Shown one piece after another: positions 8,656 through 16,562 of a stretch of 64,000 nucleotides of DNA (its first letter is position 1; each line of letters opens with the position of its first letter). The notes beneath the pieces were generated by a model. It ran no database searches. It saw only the letters and a program-made list of their open reading frames with translations, and had not been told where the DNA came from. The stretch is from NCBI RefSeq assembly GCF_049727805.1, contig NZ_JBCNYA010000007.1, positions 78,612 through 142,611 of the forward strand, given 5' to 3'. The position numbers and the translations under genes are program-made. This DNA comes from Frateuria_A sp049727805. GTDB lineage: Bacteria; Pseudomonadota; Gammaproteobacteria; Xanthomonadales; Rhodanobacteraceae.

Positions 8656-10845
8656 CTAGCGGCGACCGCGCAGGTGCCGGACGCTGTCTTCCCACGGCGA
8701 CGCCTGCGCGCGCAGGCGCAACAGCCAGCAGCCGTGGATGTCGGCGCGACGGGCGAAGTCGAACGGGATACTTGGCGCGCTCCAGTCCTCGATCGTGAAG
8801 CGCTCTTCCAGCGCCGCCGTGTCGAGCTTGAAACGGCGGAAGTTGTTGGAGAACACGATCACGCCATCGCCGGCCAGGCGGTCGGCGCAGGCGAGCAGCA
8901 GCGCCGCATGGTCGCGCTGCACGTCGAAGTCCTCGGCGCGCTTGGAATTGGAGAAGGTCGGCGGATCGACGTAGATCAGCCCGTAGTGGCCGCGGTCCTG
9001 GTGCAGGAACGTGGTGGCGTCGGCCTGCACCAGGCGGTGCGCCTCGCCGGTGAAGCCGTTGCGCGCCAGGTTGCGCGACGCCCATTCGAGATAGGTGCCG
9101 GACAGGTCCACGCTGGTGGTGTCGCGCGCGCCGCCCGCGGCCGCGTACACGCTGGCGGTGGCGGTGTAGGCGAACAGGTTGAGGAAGCGCTTGCCCCGCG
9201 CCAGCTCGCGCAGCCTGGCGCGCACCAGCCGGTGATCGAGGAACAGGCCGGTGTCGAGGTAGTCGGTGAGGTTGACCAGGAAGGTCAGGCCACCCTCCTC
9301 CACCTCGTGGAATTCGCCGCGCTGGTCGAAGCGGCCGTACTTGGCGCCGCCCTTGCCGCGTTCGCGGGTCTTCAGCGCGATGCGCTCGCGCGGCACGCCG
9401 AGCACCTCGCCGGCCACGCGCACGATCTCGCGCAGGCGCGTGCGGGCCACCTCGACCGGCACGTCGGCCGGCGCGCGGTACTCCTGCACGTGCAGCCAGG
9501 GCTCGTCGCCCTCGCGTCCGTAGACGTCGATCGCCGCGGCGTACTCGGGCAGGTCCTGGTCGTAGGCACGCCAGCAGAAGATGCCTTCGCGCGCCAGCCG
9601 CTTGCGCTGGTGGCGCACGGTCTTTTCCAGCCGGTTCTTCAGCATCTGCGCGCCGGGCGAGAGCGGCTTGCGCTCGCGCGGCGTGGTGTCCTGCGGTGAA
9701 AGCTCGAAGGTCAGCAGCACGGTTTCCAGCGCGCCGTTGTAGAGCGCGTAGCGCTTGTCCGCGTGCAGGCCCAGCGCATGGCCGAGTTCCGCATCGCCTG
9801 CCAGCACGGCGGCGCGCCAGCCGGTGAAGCGCGATTTCAGGACCTCGCCCAGCGCGCGATAGAGCTGCGGCATCTGTGCGCGATCGCCCAGCCGCTCGCC
9901 GTAGGGCGGGTTGGTGATGACCAGGCCGGTCGACTCCCCGGGCGGCGGCGCGGCGTGCGCCATGTCGTGCTTTTCCAGCGTGAGGAAACCGGCCACACCG
10001 GCGGCCTGCGCATTGCGCTTGGCCGTCTGCACCATGCGCGGGTCGGCGTCGGAGCCGAAGAACGCCGCGCGCAGGTTGCGCAGGCCGGTCTCGGCACGCT
10101 GGCGGGCGTCGTCGAGCAGGCCACGCCACAACGCGATGTCGTGCTGCTTCCAGCCGAGGAAGCCGAAGTATTCGCGGCGCAGGCCCGGGGCGACGTCCGC
10201 GGCCATCAGCGCGCCTTCGATCAGCAACGTGCCGGAGCCGCACATCGGGTCCAGCAGCGCGCCGCCTTCGGCGTGGATCGCCGGCCAGCGTGCGCGCAGC
10301 AGCATCGCCGCCGCGAGGTTTTCCTTCAGCGGCGCCTCGCCCTGCTGCTCGCGCCAGCCGCGCCGGTGCAGCGGCGTGCCCGCGAGGTCGAGCGAAAGCG
10401 TGGCGTGGTCGCGCTTCAGGCGCAGGTTCAGGCGGACGTCCGGTTCCTCGATATCCACGCCGGGGCGGGCGCCCTCGCGCTGGCGGAACTGGTCGACCAC
10501 CGCGTCCTTCGCGCGCTGCGCGATGAACTGGCTGTGCGTCAGCTTGCTCTGCGCGGAGTGCGCATCGACCGCCAGCGTGCCGTGCGGCGCCAGGTGCGCC
10601 GACCAGTCGATCGACTGCACGCCGGCGTACAGCGCCTCGTCGTCCGCCGCGTCGAACTCGGCCAGTGGCAGCAGGATGCGGCTGGCCAGGCGCGACCACA
10701 GGCAGGCGCGGTAGGCGGTTTCCAGCGTGCCCTCGAAGCGCACGCCGGCCAGCGCCTCGTGCGCCTCGCTGGCGCCAAGCGCGAGCAGCTCGTCGCGCAG
10801 CAGGTATTCCAGGCCCTTCGGACAGGTGGCGAAGAAGGCGCTCAT
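8656..10845 (-). CDS. rlmL: Bifunctional 23S rRNA methyltransferase RlmKL (G2069-N7 / G2445-N2)
   Basis: The 729-residue protein is a fusion of two rRNA methyltransferases acting on 23S rRNA during large-subunit assembly. Residues 1-385 contain a THUMP domain and the RlmL catalytic domain with LLDPMCGSGTLLIEGALMA and the N2-guanine motif VITNPPYGERLG. Residues about 440-729 form the RlmK domain with FLNLFAYTATASVYAA and LIYVDPPTFSNSKRAEDF. Length matches the E. coli protein (about 700). The ATG overlaps the stop of the upstream hydrolase gene by four bases, implying translational coupling. Confidence 0.93.
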   Translation of the reverse strand: MSAFFATCPKGLEYLLRDELLALGASEAHEALAGVRFEGTLETAYRACLWSRLASRILLPLAEFDAADDEALYAGVQSIDWSAHLAPHGTLAVDAHSAQSKLTHSQFIAQRAKDAVVDQFRQREGARPGVDIEEPDVRLNLRLKRDHATLSLDLAGTPLHRRGWREQQGEAPLKENLAAAMLLRARWPAIHAEGGALLDPMCGSGTLLIEGALMAADVAPGLRREYFGFLGWKQHDIALWRGLLDDARQRAETGLRNLRAAFFGSDADPRMVQTAKRNAQAAGVAGFLTLEKHDMAHAAPPPGESTGLVITNPPYGERLGDRAQMPQLYRALGEVLKSRFTGWRAAVLAGDAELGHALGLHADKRYALYNGALETVLLTFELSPQDTTPRERKPLSPGAQMLKNRLEKTVRHQRKRLAREGIFCWRAYDQDLPEYAAAIDVYGREGDEPWLHVQEYRAPADVPVEVARTRLREIVRVAGEVLGVPRERIALKTRERGKGGAKYGRFDQRGEFHEVEEGGLTFLVNLTDYLDTGLFLDHRLVRARLRELARGKRFLNLFAYTATASVYAAAGGARDTTSVDLSGTYLEWASRNLARNGFTGEAHRLVQADATTFLHQDRGHYGLIYVDPPTFSNSKRAEDFDVQRDHAALLLACADRLAGDGVIVFSNNFRRFKLDTAALEERFTIEDWSAPSIPFDFARRADIHGCWLLRLRAQASPWEDSVRHLRGRR

Positions 10846-11360
10846 GCCAGTGCGTCGAGGAAGGCAGCGAACTGGCGTTCGATCGCCGGCAGGCTGGCGG
10901 CCAGCCGGTGCTCGTCGTCGAGGATGAGCAGCGGCAACTGGCGGCGACTGGCGAAAGTGTAGATGTCGTCCAGCGGACAGAGCTCGTCGCGCCAGCCGTG
11001 GATCAGCATCGTTGGCACGTCCTGGCGCACGTCCAGCGCGGTGTCGAAACCGGGGATGGCTTCGGGCGCGGCGAGCAGGAACAGGCCGGCGACCGGGTGT
11101 TCCAGCGAGGCCAGCCCCGAGACGAACGCGCCCATGCTGGAGCCGACCAGCAGCGGCGGCGTCTCGCAGGCGGCGATGGCGGCGTTCAGGCGCGCCAGCC
11201 GTGGTGCCACCGCGCCGGCATGGCCGTGCGCGTCGTCCTCGCGATAGTCGGGCCGCTGCGTGCGCCAGCCGCGCGCCTCGGCGAGCGCCGCCAGCGCGCT
11301 GACCTTGATGGCCTGCGGACCGGAATCGGAGCCGTGCGAAAGAAGGATCGTGCCGCGCAT
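10842..11360 (-). CDS. Small alpha/beta hydrolase (YqiA/RBBP9-like)
   Basis: The product has 172 residues with an alpha/beta-hydrolase core. The nucleophile elbow is GSSMGAF. The acid lies in IHGWRDELCP and the histidine in LILDDEHRL. The N-terminal LLSHGSDSGPQAIKVSALA is the oxyanion-hole strand. The short length and lack of a lid resemble YqiA-type esterases. It is the first gene of a two-gene operon with rlmL (four-base overlap). Substrate unknown. The start at 11360 sits directly before the first strand. Confidence 0.8.
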   Translation of the reverse strand: MRGTILLSHGSDSGPQAIKVSALAALAEARGWRTQRPDYREDDAHGHAGAVAPRLARLNAAIAACETPPLLVGSSMGAFVSGLASLEHPVAGLFLLAAPEAIPGFDTALDVRQDVPTMLIHGWRDELCPLDDIYTFASRRQLPLLILDDEHRLAASLPAIERQFAAFLDALA

Positions 11361-11424
11361 CGCCCGGACTCCGGACCGCCATGGGACCGCGCATGATAGC
11401 CGGTGCCGTGCGAGACTTCCCTTC

Positions 11425-11979
11425 ATGCCCGCGATCACCGACCTGCCGCTGCCCTACGCCGACCGCCTGCCCGAACGGCCGGTCGGGGCGGTGACGCTGG
11501 TGGTGATCCACTGCACAGAGCTGCCGGACCTGGCCACCGCGCGCGAGTACGGCGAGAAGGTGCTGTACGAGAGCGGCGCCGGCAACAGCGGGCACTACTA
11601 CATCGACCGCGATGGCGCGATCCAGCGCTACGTGCCAGGCACGCGTATCGCCCACCACGTGCGGGGACGCAATGCGGATTCGATCGGCATCGAGCTGGTC
11701 AACCGCGGGCGCTATCCGGACTGGTTCGCGTCAGGCAACCAGACGATGAGCGAGCGCTATCCGGACGTGCAGATCGCGGCATTGCGTGAACTGCTTGCGC
11801 AGCTTCGGCGGGAATTCCCCCACCTGCGCGCCATCGCCGGCCATGAGGATCTGGATATTGCGCGCGTGCCGGCCAGCGACGATCCAGCCGTGATGGTGCC
11901 GCGCAAGCTCGATCCCGGCCCGCTGTTTCCGTGGGACGCGATCGTTCCGGTGTGCGGGTTGGAGCGCATCAGGGCCTGA
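11425..11979 (+). CDS. N-acetylmuramoyl-L-alanine amidase, AmpD-like
   Basis: The 184-residue protein is an Amidase_2 zinc hydrolase that cleaves the bond between N-acetylmuramic acid and the peptide stem. Zinc ligands are recognisable as the His in VVIHCTE, the His in IAGHEDLD and the Asp in LDPGPLFPW. The segment HHVRGRNADSIGIELVNRG is the conserved substrate groove. No signal peptide is present, so a cytoplasmic role in recycling anhydro-muropeptides, as for AmpD, is likely. It diverges from the hydrolase/rlmL operon and is followed by repeat element A. Confidence 0.85.
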   Translation: MPAITDLPLPYADRLPERPVGAVTLVVIHCTELPDLATAREYGEKVLYESGAGNSGHYYIDRDGAIQRYVPGTRIAHHVRGRNADSIGIELVNRGRYPDWFASGNQTMSERYPDVQIAALRELLAQLRREFPHLRAIAGHEDLDIARVPASDDPAVMVPRKLDPGPLFPWDAIVPVCGLERIRA

Positions 11980-12080
11980 CCGGGCGGTCCCGCGAGCCCC
12001 GGCCCCTCACCCCAACCCTCTCCCCGGAGGGGGGAGGGAGCCGGTGTGCGGCACATTCACATCTCCCGCCAGCGCCTGCC

Positions 12081-12175
12081 TTTCGCTCTTGGCCTTTCGC
12101 TCTTGGCCTTTCGCTCTTGGCCTTTCGCTCTTGGCCTTTCGCTCTTGGCCTTGGCTCTTGGCCTTGGCTCTTCTG
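12081..12175. repeat. Minisatellite array of copy A (14-base unit TTTCGCTCTTGGCC)
   Basis: Five exact consecutive copies of TTTCGCTCTTGGCC occupy 12081-12150, followed by two shortened variants to 12175. The array separates a non-conserved spacer on its left from the conserved core on its right. The equivalent position of copy B holds a 13-base version. Confidence 0.9.
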
Positions 12176-12381
12176 AAAAAGTGCGCGCAGGAAGCGCGCT
12201 GCTTTTCCGGGGCCCCTATGGCGCGGCGGGTGGGTGGCGGATCAGCCCGAAGGGTGGCCGGCAGGACGCCGGCCAGTTTTTCGTCGGGGCTTCGAGCCCC
12301 GTCGAAAAACCCCGTCGCCCGCCCGCACACCCGGAGGGCAGGATGCCCGCAGGGCGCGCCATCGGGGTGCCCTTTCTTTTG

Positions 12382-12415
12382 GTTACTTCTCTTTGGGCAA
12401 GCAAAGAGAAGTAAC
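12382..12415. repeat. Conserved core hairpin of copy A
   Basis: A perfect 13-bp stem (12382-12394 with 12403-12415) encloses the loop GGGCAAGC. Copy B has the same loop and stem length, but four internal base pairs are exchanged in a compensatory way, so pairing is preserved. Confidence 0.85.
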
Positions 12416-12552
12416 TCGGGCACCGAAGGCGACCGAAAGCTCTTGCTCGACGAACTACGAGGCGAGCCCCGCCCCCTCACCCCAACCCTCTCCCCGGAGG
12501 GGAGAGGGAGCACAGCTATAATCCACCCCCCTCCACGCACCACGGACACCCC

Positions 12553-13419
12553 ATGCGGGAAGAACACGTCAAGGAACTGGTCGACCTGCTCCAGCTCGAA
12601 CGCCTGGAGGACAACCTGTTCCGCGGCCAGAGCCGCGACATCGGCACCCGCTTCGTGTTCGGCGGCCAGGTCCTCGGCCAGGCGCTTTCGGCCGCCCAAC
12701 AGACGGTCGATCCCCGGCGCGAGGCCCACTCGCTGCACGCCTACTTCCTGCGCGCCGGCGACATCGACGCGCCGATCGTCTACTCGGTCGAACGCGCGCG
12801 CGACGGCGGCAGCTTCTCCGCCCGCCGCGTGGTCGCGATCCAGCACGGCCAGCCGATCCTCAATGGCGCGATCTCCTTCCAGGAACCGGAAAAGGGCTTC
12901 GAGCACCAGAGCGCCATGCCCGAGGTGCCCTCGCCCGAAGACCTCGAGCCGATGCGTCACCTGCCGGCGGACGAGCTCGCCAAGCTGCCGGTGAAACTGC
13001 AGCGCTGGCTGGGCATCGACGGGCCGTTCGAGTTCCGCCAGGTCTGGCCGCGCGACGAACTGCACCCGGCCAAGCGCCCGCCGATCCAGCACATCTGGTT
13101 CCGCCTGACCGCGCCGATCGGCGATTCGCCGGTGCTGCACCGCGCCCTGCTCGCCTACGCCTCGGATTTCCACCTGATCGGCACCGCCACGCTGCCGCAC
13201 GGCATTTCCTATCTCACCCACAACGTGCAGATGGCCAGCCTCGACCATGCGCTGTGGTTCCACCGCCCGTTCCGCGTGGACGAGTGGCTGCTGTACTCGT
13301 TCGACAGCCCGACCGCGCAGGGCGGCCGCGGCCTCGCACGCGGGCAGATCTACAGCCGCGACGGCCGACTGGTCGCCTCGACCGCGCAGGAAGGCCTGAT
13401 CCGCCTGCGCGGCGAGTGA
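12553..13419 (+). CDS. tesB: Acyl-CoA thioesterase II
   Basis: The 288-residue protein is a double-hotdog TesB thioesterase hydrolysing medium- and long-chain acyl-CoA. Both halves are visible: FVFGGQVLGQALSAAQQTV with HSLHAYFLRAGDIDAPI in the first, and LLAYASDFHLIGTATLPHG with SLDHALWFHRPFRVDEWLLY in the second. The Asp of YASDFHL corresponds to the catalytic Asp of the family. Length equals the usual 285-290. The repeat element ends about 40 bases before the start, so its promoter must lie within or next to the repeat. Confidence 0.94.
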   Translation: MREEHVKELVDLLQLERLEDNLFRGQSRDIGTRFVFGGQVLGQALSAAQQTVDPRREAHSLHAYFLRAGDIDAPIVYSVERARDGGSFSARRVVAIQHGQPILNGAISFQEPEKGFEHQSAMPEVPSPEDLEPMRHLPADELAKLPVKLQRWLGIDGPFEFRQVWPRDELHPAKRPPIQHIWFRLTAPIGDSPVLHRALLAYASDFHLIGTATLPHGISYLTHNVQMASLDHALWFHRPFRVDEWLLYSFDSPTAQGGRGLARGQIYSRDGRLVASTAQEGLIRLRGE

Positions 13420-13436
13420 GGCATTAGACTCGCCCC

Positions 13437-13829
13437 ATGCGTCCGCTCTACACCTCGCCCCGCCAGGAAAACATCGACCGCGTCGTCGCGCTGCTGGCCG
13501 AACACGGCATCGAGACGACGATCACCGGCCGCTCGAACTGGAACCGCCCCAGCTACCAGCGCTTCAGCTATTCGCAGCGCAACGAGAACCGCGAGAGCTG
13601 GCCGCAGGTGTGGGTCAACCGCGCCGACGACTACACCCAGGCGCGTGCGCTGATGCGCGGGATCGGCATCGAGCCGTTGGTCCGCCACGGCGAGGAACTG
13701 GCGCTCGCGCGCAATCCCACGCCGGAGATGCGCCGCGCCAGCGTCGCCACGCGCGTGCGGCGCATCGTGCTGCTGGCGCTGGCGGCCGCGTTCCTGATCC
13801 TGATGCTGCGCTACATGGGCAAGATCTAG
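13437..13829 (+). CDS. Small membrane-anchored protein of the pathogenicity-like / DUF2007-type group
   Basis: The product has 130 residues. The N-terminal part (LYTSPRQENIDRVVALLAEHGIETTITGRS) has the short alpha/beta pattern of DUF2007-type signal-transduction proteins that, in xanthomonads, are often labelled pathogenicity-like. A single C-terminal membrane helix (IVLLALAAAFLILMLRYM) follows a basic stretch, so the domain probably faces the cytoplasm. It starts 17 bases after tesB and is probably co-transcribed with it. Function is unknown. Confidence 0.65.
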   Translation: MRPLYTSPRQENIDRVVALLAEHGIETTITGRSNWNRPSYQRFSYSQRNENRESWPQVWVNRADDYTQARALMRGIGIEPLVRHGEELALARNPTPEMRRASVATRVRRIVLLALAAAFLILMLRYMGKI

Positions 13830-13859
13830 CGCCGCCTTCCGTGGGCGCCGATCGAGCAA

Positions 13860-13907
13860 CTGACTGTCGATCAGGGGTCGTTGGTTCGAGCCCAGCTTCG
13901 GGCGCCA
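13860..13907 (+). other. tRNA 3'-half-like sequence with encoded CCA (no 5' half)
   Basis: These 48 bases fold as the 3' part of a class I tRNA. There is an anticodon stem-loop with a 4-bp stem and seven-base loop CTGTCGA (GTC in the anticodon position), a five-base variable region, and a 5-bp T stem with loop TTCGAGC. An acceptor strand TTCGGGC, a discriminator G and CCA complete it. The complementary acceptor strand GCCCGAA and a D arm are absent upstream, so this is not a functional tRNA gene. It may be a relic of an integration event or a dispersed tRNA-like sequence. Confidence 0.6.
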
Positions 13908-14026
13908 TCCCGGCGGCCAGGCTGCGACGTGGCGCGGCCCCGGTGAGCGCGCGTTGTGCAGGGCCGCATCAGGGCTTTCTCGGAATATTTGCAACCGGCC
14001 GCGCGCTGGGTCATAGAATCGGACCC

Positions 14027-14734
14027 ATGCGCTCCGAACGCGTCCGCCTTTTCCAGACCCTGCCGCACGCCTGCGGCTATTACGCCGAGCGCACGGCGCA
14101 GAACCTGGTGATCGATCCGGCCGCGCCGCGGCTGGACCAGCTCTATGGTCCGGCACTGGAACGCGGCTTCCGTCGCGCCGGCGGCCACCTGTACTACCCC
14201 AACTGCCCGCAGTGTCGCGCCTGCACGCCCTGCCGCATCGACGTGGAGCATTTCACGCCCGATCGCGCCCAGCGGCGCTGCCTCAAGCGCAACGCCGACC
14301 TGGACGTGGTCGAATGCATGGCCGGCTACAACGCCGAGCGCCACGGCCTGTACGAGCGTTACCTGCGCACCCGCCATTCCGGCGGCGGCATGGACGAGGC
14401 CGACGCCAGCGATTTCCGCCGCTTCCTCACCGCGCCGTGGAGTCCCACGCTGTTCCTGGAATTCCGCCAGGGCGCGCGGCTGCTGGCGGTGGCGGTGACC
14501 GACGTGTGCATCAACGGGCTGTCGGCGGTCTATACCTTCTTCGACCCGGACGAGAGCGCGCGCAGCCTGGGCACCTACGCGATCCTGCAGCAGGTGCAGC
14601 TGGCGCGCCGCCGCGGCTTGCCGTGGCTGTACCTGGGCTTCTGGATCGAGGGCCACGCCAAGATGGACTACAAGCGGCGCTTCCGCCCGCTGCAGGTCCG
14701 CACGCGCGACGGCTGGGTGCCGCTGGAGCCGTAA
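14027..14734 (+). CDS. bpt: Aspartate/glutamate leucyltransferase (N-degron pathway)
   Basis: The 235-residue enzyme transfers leucine from Leu-tRNA to N-terminal Asp or Glu of proteins, marking them for ClpAP degradation via ClpS. It carries the ATE/Bpt N-terminal cysteine-rich segment (HACGYYAERTAQNLVID and YPNCPQCRACTPCRID). The GNAT-like C-terminal domain has TFFDPDESARSLGTYAILQQ, GLPWLYLGFWIEGHAKMDYK and RFRPLQV. Length matches the family (about 235-250). The start at 14027 gives the conserved opening RVRLFQTLPHACGYY. Confidence 0.93.
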   Translation: MRSERVRLFQTLPHACGYYAERTAQNLVIDPAAPRLDQLYGPALERGFRRAGGHLYYPNCPQCRACTPCRIDVEHFTPDRAQRRCLKRNADLDVVECMAGYNAERHGLYERYLRTRHSGGGMDEADASDFRRFLTAPWSPTLFLEFRQGARLLAVAVTDVCINGLSAVYTFFDPDESARSLGTYAILQQVQLARRRGLPWLYLGFWIEGHAKMDYKRRFRPLQVRTRDGWVPLEP

Positions 14735-14740
14735 GGGCCA

Positions 14741-14811
14741 CGTAGGGTGGGCTTCAGCCCACCATCTCCACGGCTGCGGCAAGGGGCGGTGGGCTGAAAC
14801 CCACCCTACGC
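14741..14811. repeat. R2 palindrome doublet, copy a
   Basis: Two inverted copies of a palindromic unit lie at 14742-14763 (GTAGGGTGGGCTTCAGCCC plus ACC) and 14788-14810, separated by about 25 bases. Each unit can fold alone and the two can pair with each other, a layout like REP doublets. The right copy supplies the TAG stop codon (14806-14808, minus strand) of the following gene. Confidence 0.85.
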
Positions 14812-16335
14812 CGATGAAACCCGAGGCCGCGCCGAACCGGCTTCGGGATAGGGAAACAGCTTGATCAACGGCACCGACAGCCCGTCGTCGCCCACCACCC
14901 GGCAGTGCGTGCGATCGAGCTGGCGCGGATCGTCCACGCCGCAACTGTGCGCGATGATGCCGACCTCGTACATCAGGTTGCGCGCGTAGCTGGCGACCTT
15001 CTCGGTCTTGTCGGTGACCACCAGGCCGCGCTGCAGCTTGGGATTCTGCGTGGTGATGCCGGTCGGGCAGGTGTTGCGGTTGCACTGCAGCGACTGGATG
15101 CAGCCCAGCGCCAGCATGAAACCTCGCGCGGAGTTGACGAAGTCGGCACCCATCGACAGCGCCCAGGCCACGTCGTAGGCGGTGATGCGCTTGCCCGAGC
15201 AGATCACCTTGATGCGCTCGCGCAGTCCCTTGGCGATCAGCGTGTCGACCAGCATCGGCAAGGCCTCGTGCAGCGGCAGGCCCATGCCTTCCATCAGCGT
15301 CTGCGGCGCCGCGCCGGTGCCGCCTTCGGAGCCGTCGACGATGATGAAGTCCGGCGCGCTCTCGATGCCGCGCTTCCATACCTCGTCGCACAGCTCCTCG
15401 ATCAGGCCCGGGCCGCCCAGCACGGCCTTGAAGCCGGTCGGCTTGCCGCTGACCTCGCGCACGTGCGCGATGGCATCGAGCAGTTGCGGCACGTTGGCGA
15501 TGTCCAGGTGGCGGTTGGGACTTTGCGAATCCACGCCGACCGGAATGCCGCGGATCGCGGCGATCTCCGGCGTCACCTTCACCCCCGGCAGCAGTCCGCC
15601 CATGCCGGGCTTGGCGCCCTGGCCGAGCTTGATGCTGACCATCTTCACCTGCGGGTGCGCGCAGATCGCGCGCAGCCGGTCGTCGTCCAGTTGGCCGTCG
15701 GCCGTGCGCACGCCGTACTTGGCCGTGCCGATCTCGAACACGATGTCGCAGCCGCCTTCCAGGTGGTAGGGCGCCAGCCCGCCCTCGCCGGTATCCAGCC
15801 AGATGCCGGCCTTGGCCGCGCCGTGCGAAAGCGCGCGCACGGCCGGTGCCGACAGCGCGCCGTAGCTCATCGCCGAGATGTTGAAGAAGGCGGCGTGATC
15901 GTAGGGCTCGCGCGCGTACGGGCCGATCCGCACCGGCTTGGGCGGAACGTGGTGGCCTTCCAGCCGCGGGAACGGCGCGTTGACAAAGAACGGCACGCCT
16001 TCGGCGGAGAGGTCGCGCGTGGTGCCGAAGCCGATGGTGGTGTCGGCGTTCTTCGCGGCGCGGTAGACCCACACGCGCTGGGCGCGGTTGAACGGAAGCT
16101 CCTCGCGGTCGCTGGCGAACAGGTACTGGCGGAAGAACTCGCCCAGGCGCAGGAAGCCGTAGCGGAAGTGACCGATGACCGGAAAGTTGCGCAAGACCGC
16201 GTTGCCGGTCTGGTTGCGGTCCGCCACCCACACGGCGAGCACGACCACCACCGCCAATGCGAGTACCAGCATGAACAGCGCCGCCAGTGTCTCGATCAGC
16301 ACGATCAGCCAGTGCGCGAAGCCTTCCGGTGCCAT
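14806..16335 (-). CDS. FMN-binding glutamate-synthase-family protein (membrane-anchored)
   Basis: The 509-residue protein has an N-terminal membrane helix (about residues 10-35). It is followed by a single glutamate synthase central/FMN-binding barrel: PYDHAAFFNISAMSYGALS, GEGGLAPYHLEGGCDIVFEIGT, SIKLGQGAKPGMGGLLPG and DGSEGGTGAAP. Near the end is a cysteine cluster (GCIQSLQCNRNTCPTGITT) that resembles the 3Fe-4S site of glutamate synthases. The amidotransferase and beta-subunit parts of GOGAT are absent. Such stand-alone proteins are common, and their reaction is not established. The last codons and stop lie in the R2 repeat. Confidence 0.85.
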   Translation of the reverse strand: MAPEGFAHWLIVLIETLAALFMLVLALAVVVVLAVWVADRNQTGNAVLRNFPVIGHFRYGFLRLGEFFRQYLFASDREELPFNRAQRVWVYRAAKNADTTIGFGTTRDLSAEGVPFFVNAPFPRLEGHHVPPKPVRIGPYAREPYDHAAFFNISAMSYGALSAPAVRALSHGAAKAGIWLDTGEGGLAPYHLEGGCDIVFEIGTAKYGVRTADGQLDDDRLRAICAHPQVKMVSIKLGQGAKPGMGGLLPGVKVTPEIAAIRGIPVGVDSQSPNRHLDIANVPQLLDAIAHVREVSGKPTGFKAVLGGPGLIEELCDEVWKRGIESAPDFIIVDGSEGGTGAAPQTLMEGMGLPLHEALPMLVDTLIAKGLRERIKVICSGKRITAYDVAWALSMGADFVNSARGFMLALGCIQSLQCNRNTCPTGITTQNPKLQRGLVVTDKTEKVASYARNLMYEVGIIAHSCGVDDPRQLDRTHCRVVGDDGLSVPLIKLFPYPEAGSARPRVSSA

Positions 16336-16386
16336 CGCCTGCTCTCCTGTTGAATCCGTCGAAGAGCCTAACTCAATACGCGGACT

Positions 16387-16540
16387 GACTCCCTCTCCCC
16401 TGCGGGGAGAAGGTTGGGGTGAAGGGCCGGGCTCGCAGAAATTCAGATGGAGCGGATGACTTTGCGGCGGGCATGCCCGGAGTGTCCCGCAAGCCTTGTC
16501 CCCTCACCCCAGCCCTCTCCCCGCAGGGGAGAGGGAGCTG
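16387..16540. repeat. R1 inverted pair (tail-to-tail)
   Basis: Two R1 palindromes face each other: 16387-16437 in inverse orientation and 16499-16539 in forward orientation, with about 60 unrelated bases between. Each contains a CTCTCCCC(TG)CGGGGAGA-type hairpin and the flanking CCTCACCCC block. The pair fills most of the gap between purT and the glutamate-synthase-like gene, which are on the same strand. Confidence 0.85.
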
Positions 16541-16562
16541 CATCGGGCAAGCGTATAAATAC

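Larger units (their letters stand above)
11991..12510. repeat. Composite dispersed repeat, copy A (about 520 bp)
   Basis: This intergenic stretch, with no credible gene, has R1 palindromes at both ends in direct orientation (11991-12041 and 12461-12510). Inside are a tandem array of a 14-base unit and a roughly 300-bp core rich in hairpins. The core hairpins include GCGCGC...GCGCGC near 12184, GCCGG...CCGGC near 12252, CGGGGCT-TCG-AGCCCCG near 12280 and a 13-bp stem at 12382-12415. The core is almost the same as copy B at 23601-24118. Open frames across it encode low-complexity or arginine-rich peptides and are unlikely to be genes. Confidence 0.85.

Noticed and set aside
8674..9699. Plus-strand frame opposite rlmL
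   Set aside because: It is the complement of a well-conserved methyltransferase gene and has the typical Val/Ala/Arg-rich shadow composition.
12081..12150. Tandem repeats considered as a CRISPR array
   Set aside because: Units are adjacent without spacers and only 13-14 bases long; no cas genes are present.
12007..12414. Apparent small proteins in repeat copy A (both strands), and the same in 23619-24121
   Set aside because: The peptides are direct translations of the minisatellite and hairpins; the frames differ between copies by small indels, while the hairpin pairing is kept. Selection acts on structure, not on protein.
13860..13907. Functional tRNA-Asp gene
   Set aside because: There is no 5' acceptor strand and no D arm, and the anticodon stem has only four good pairs. 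It is listed as a tRNA-like fragment only.
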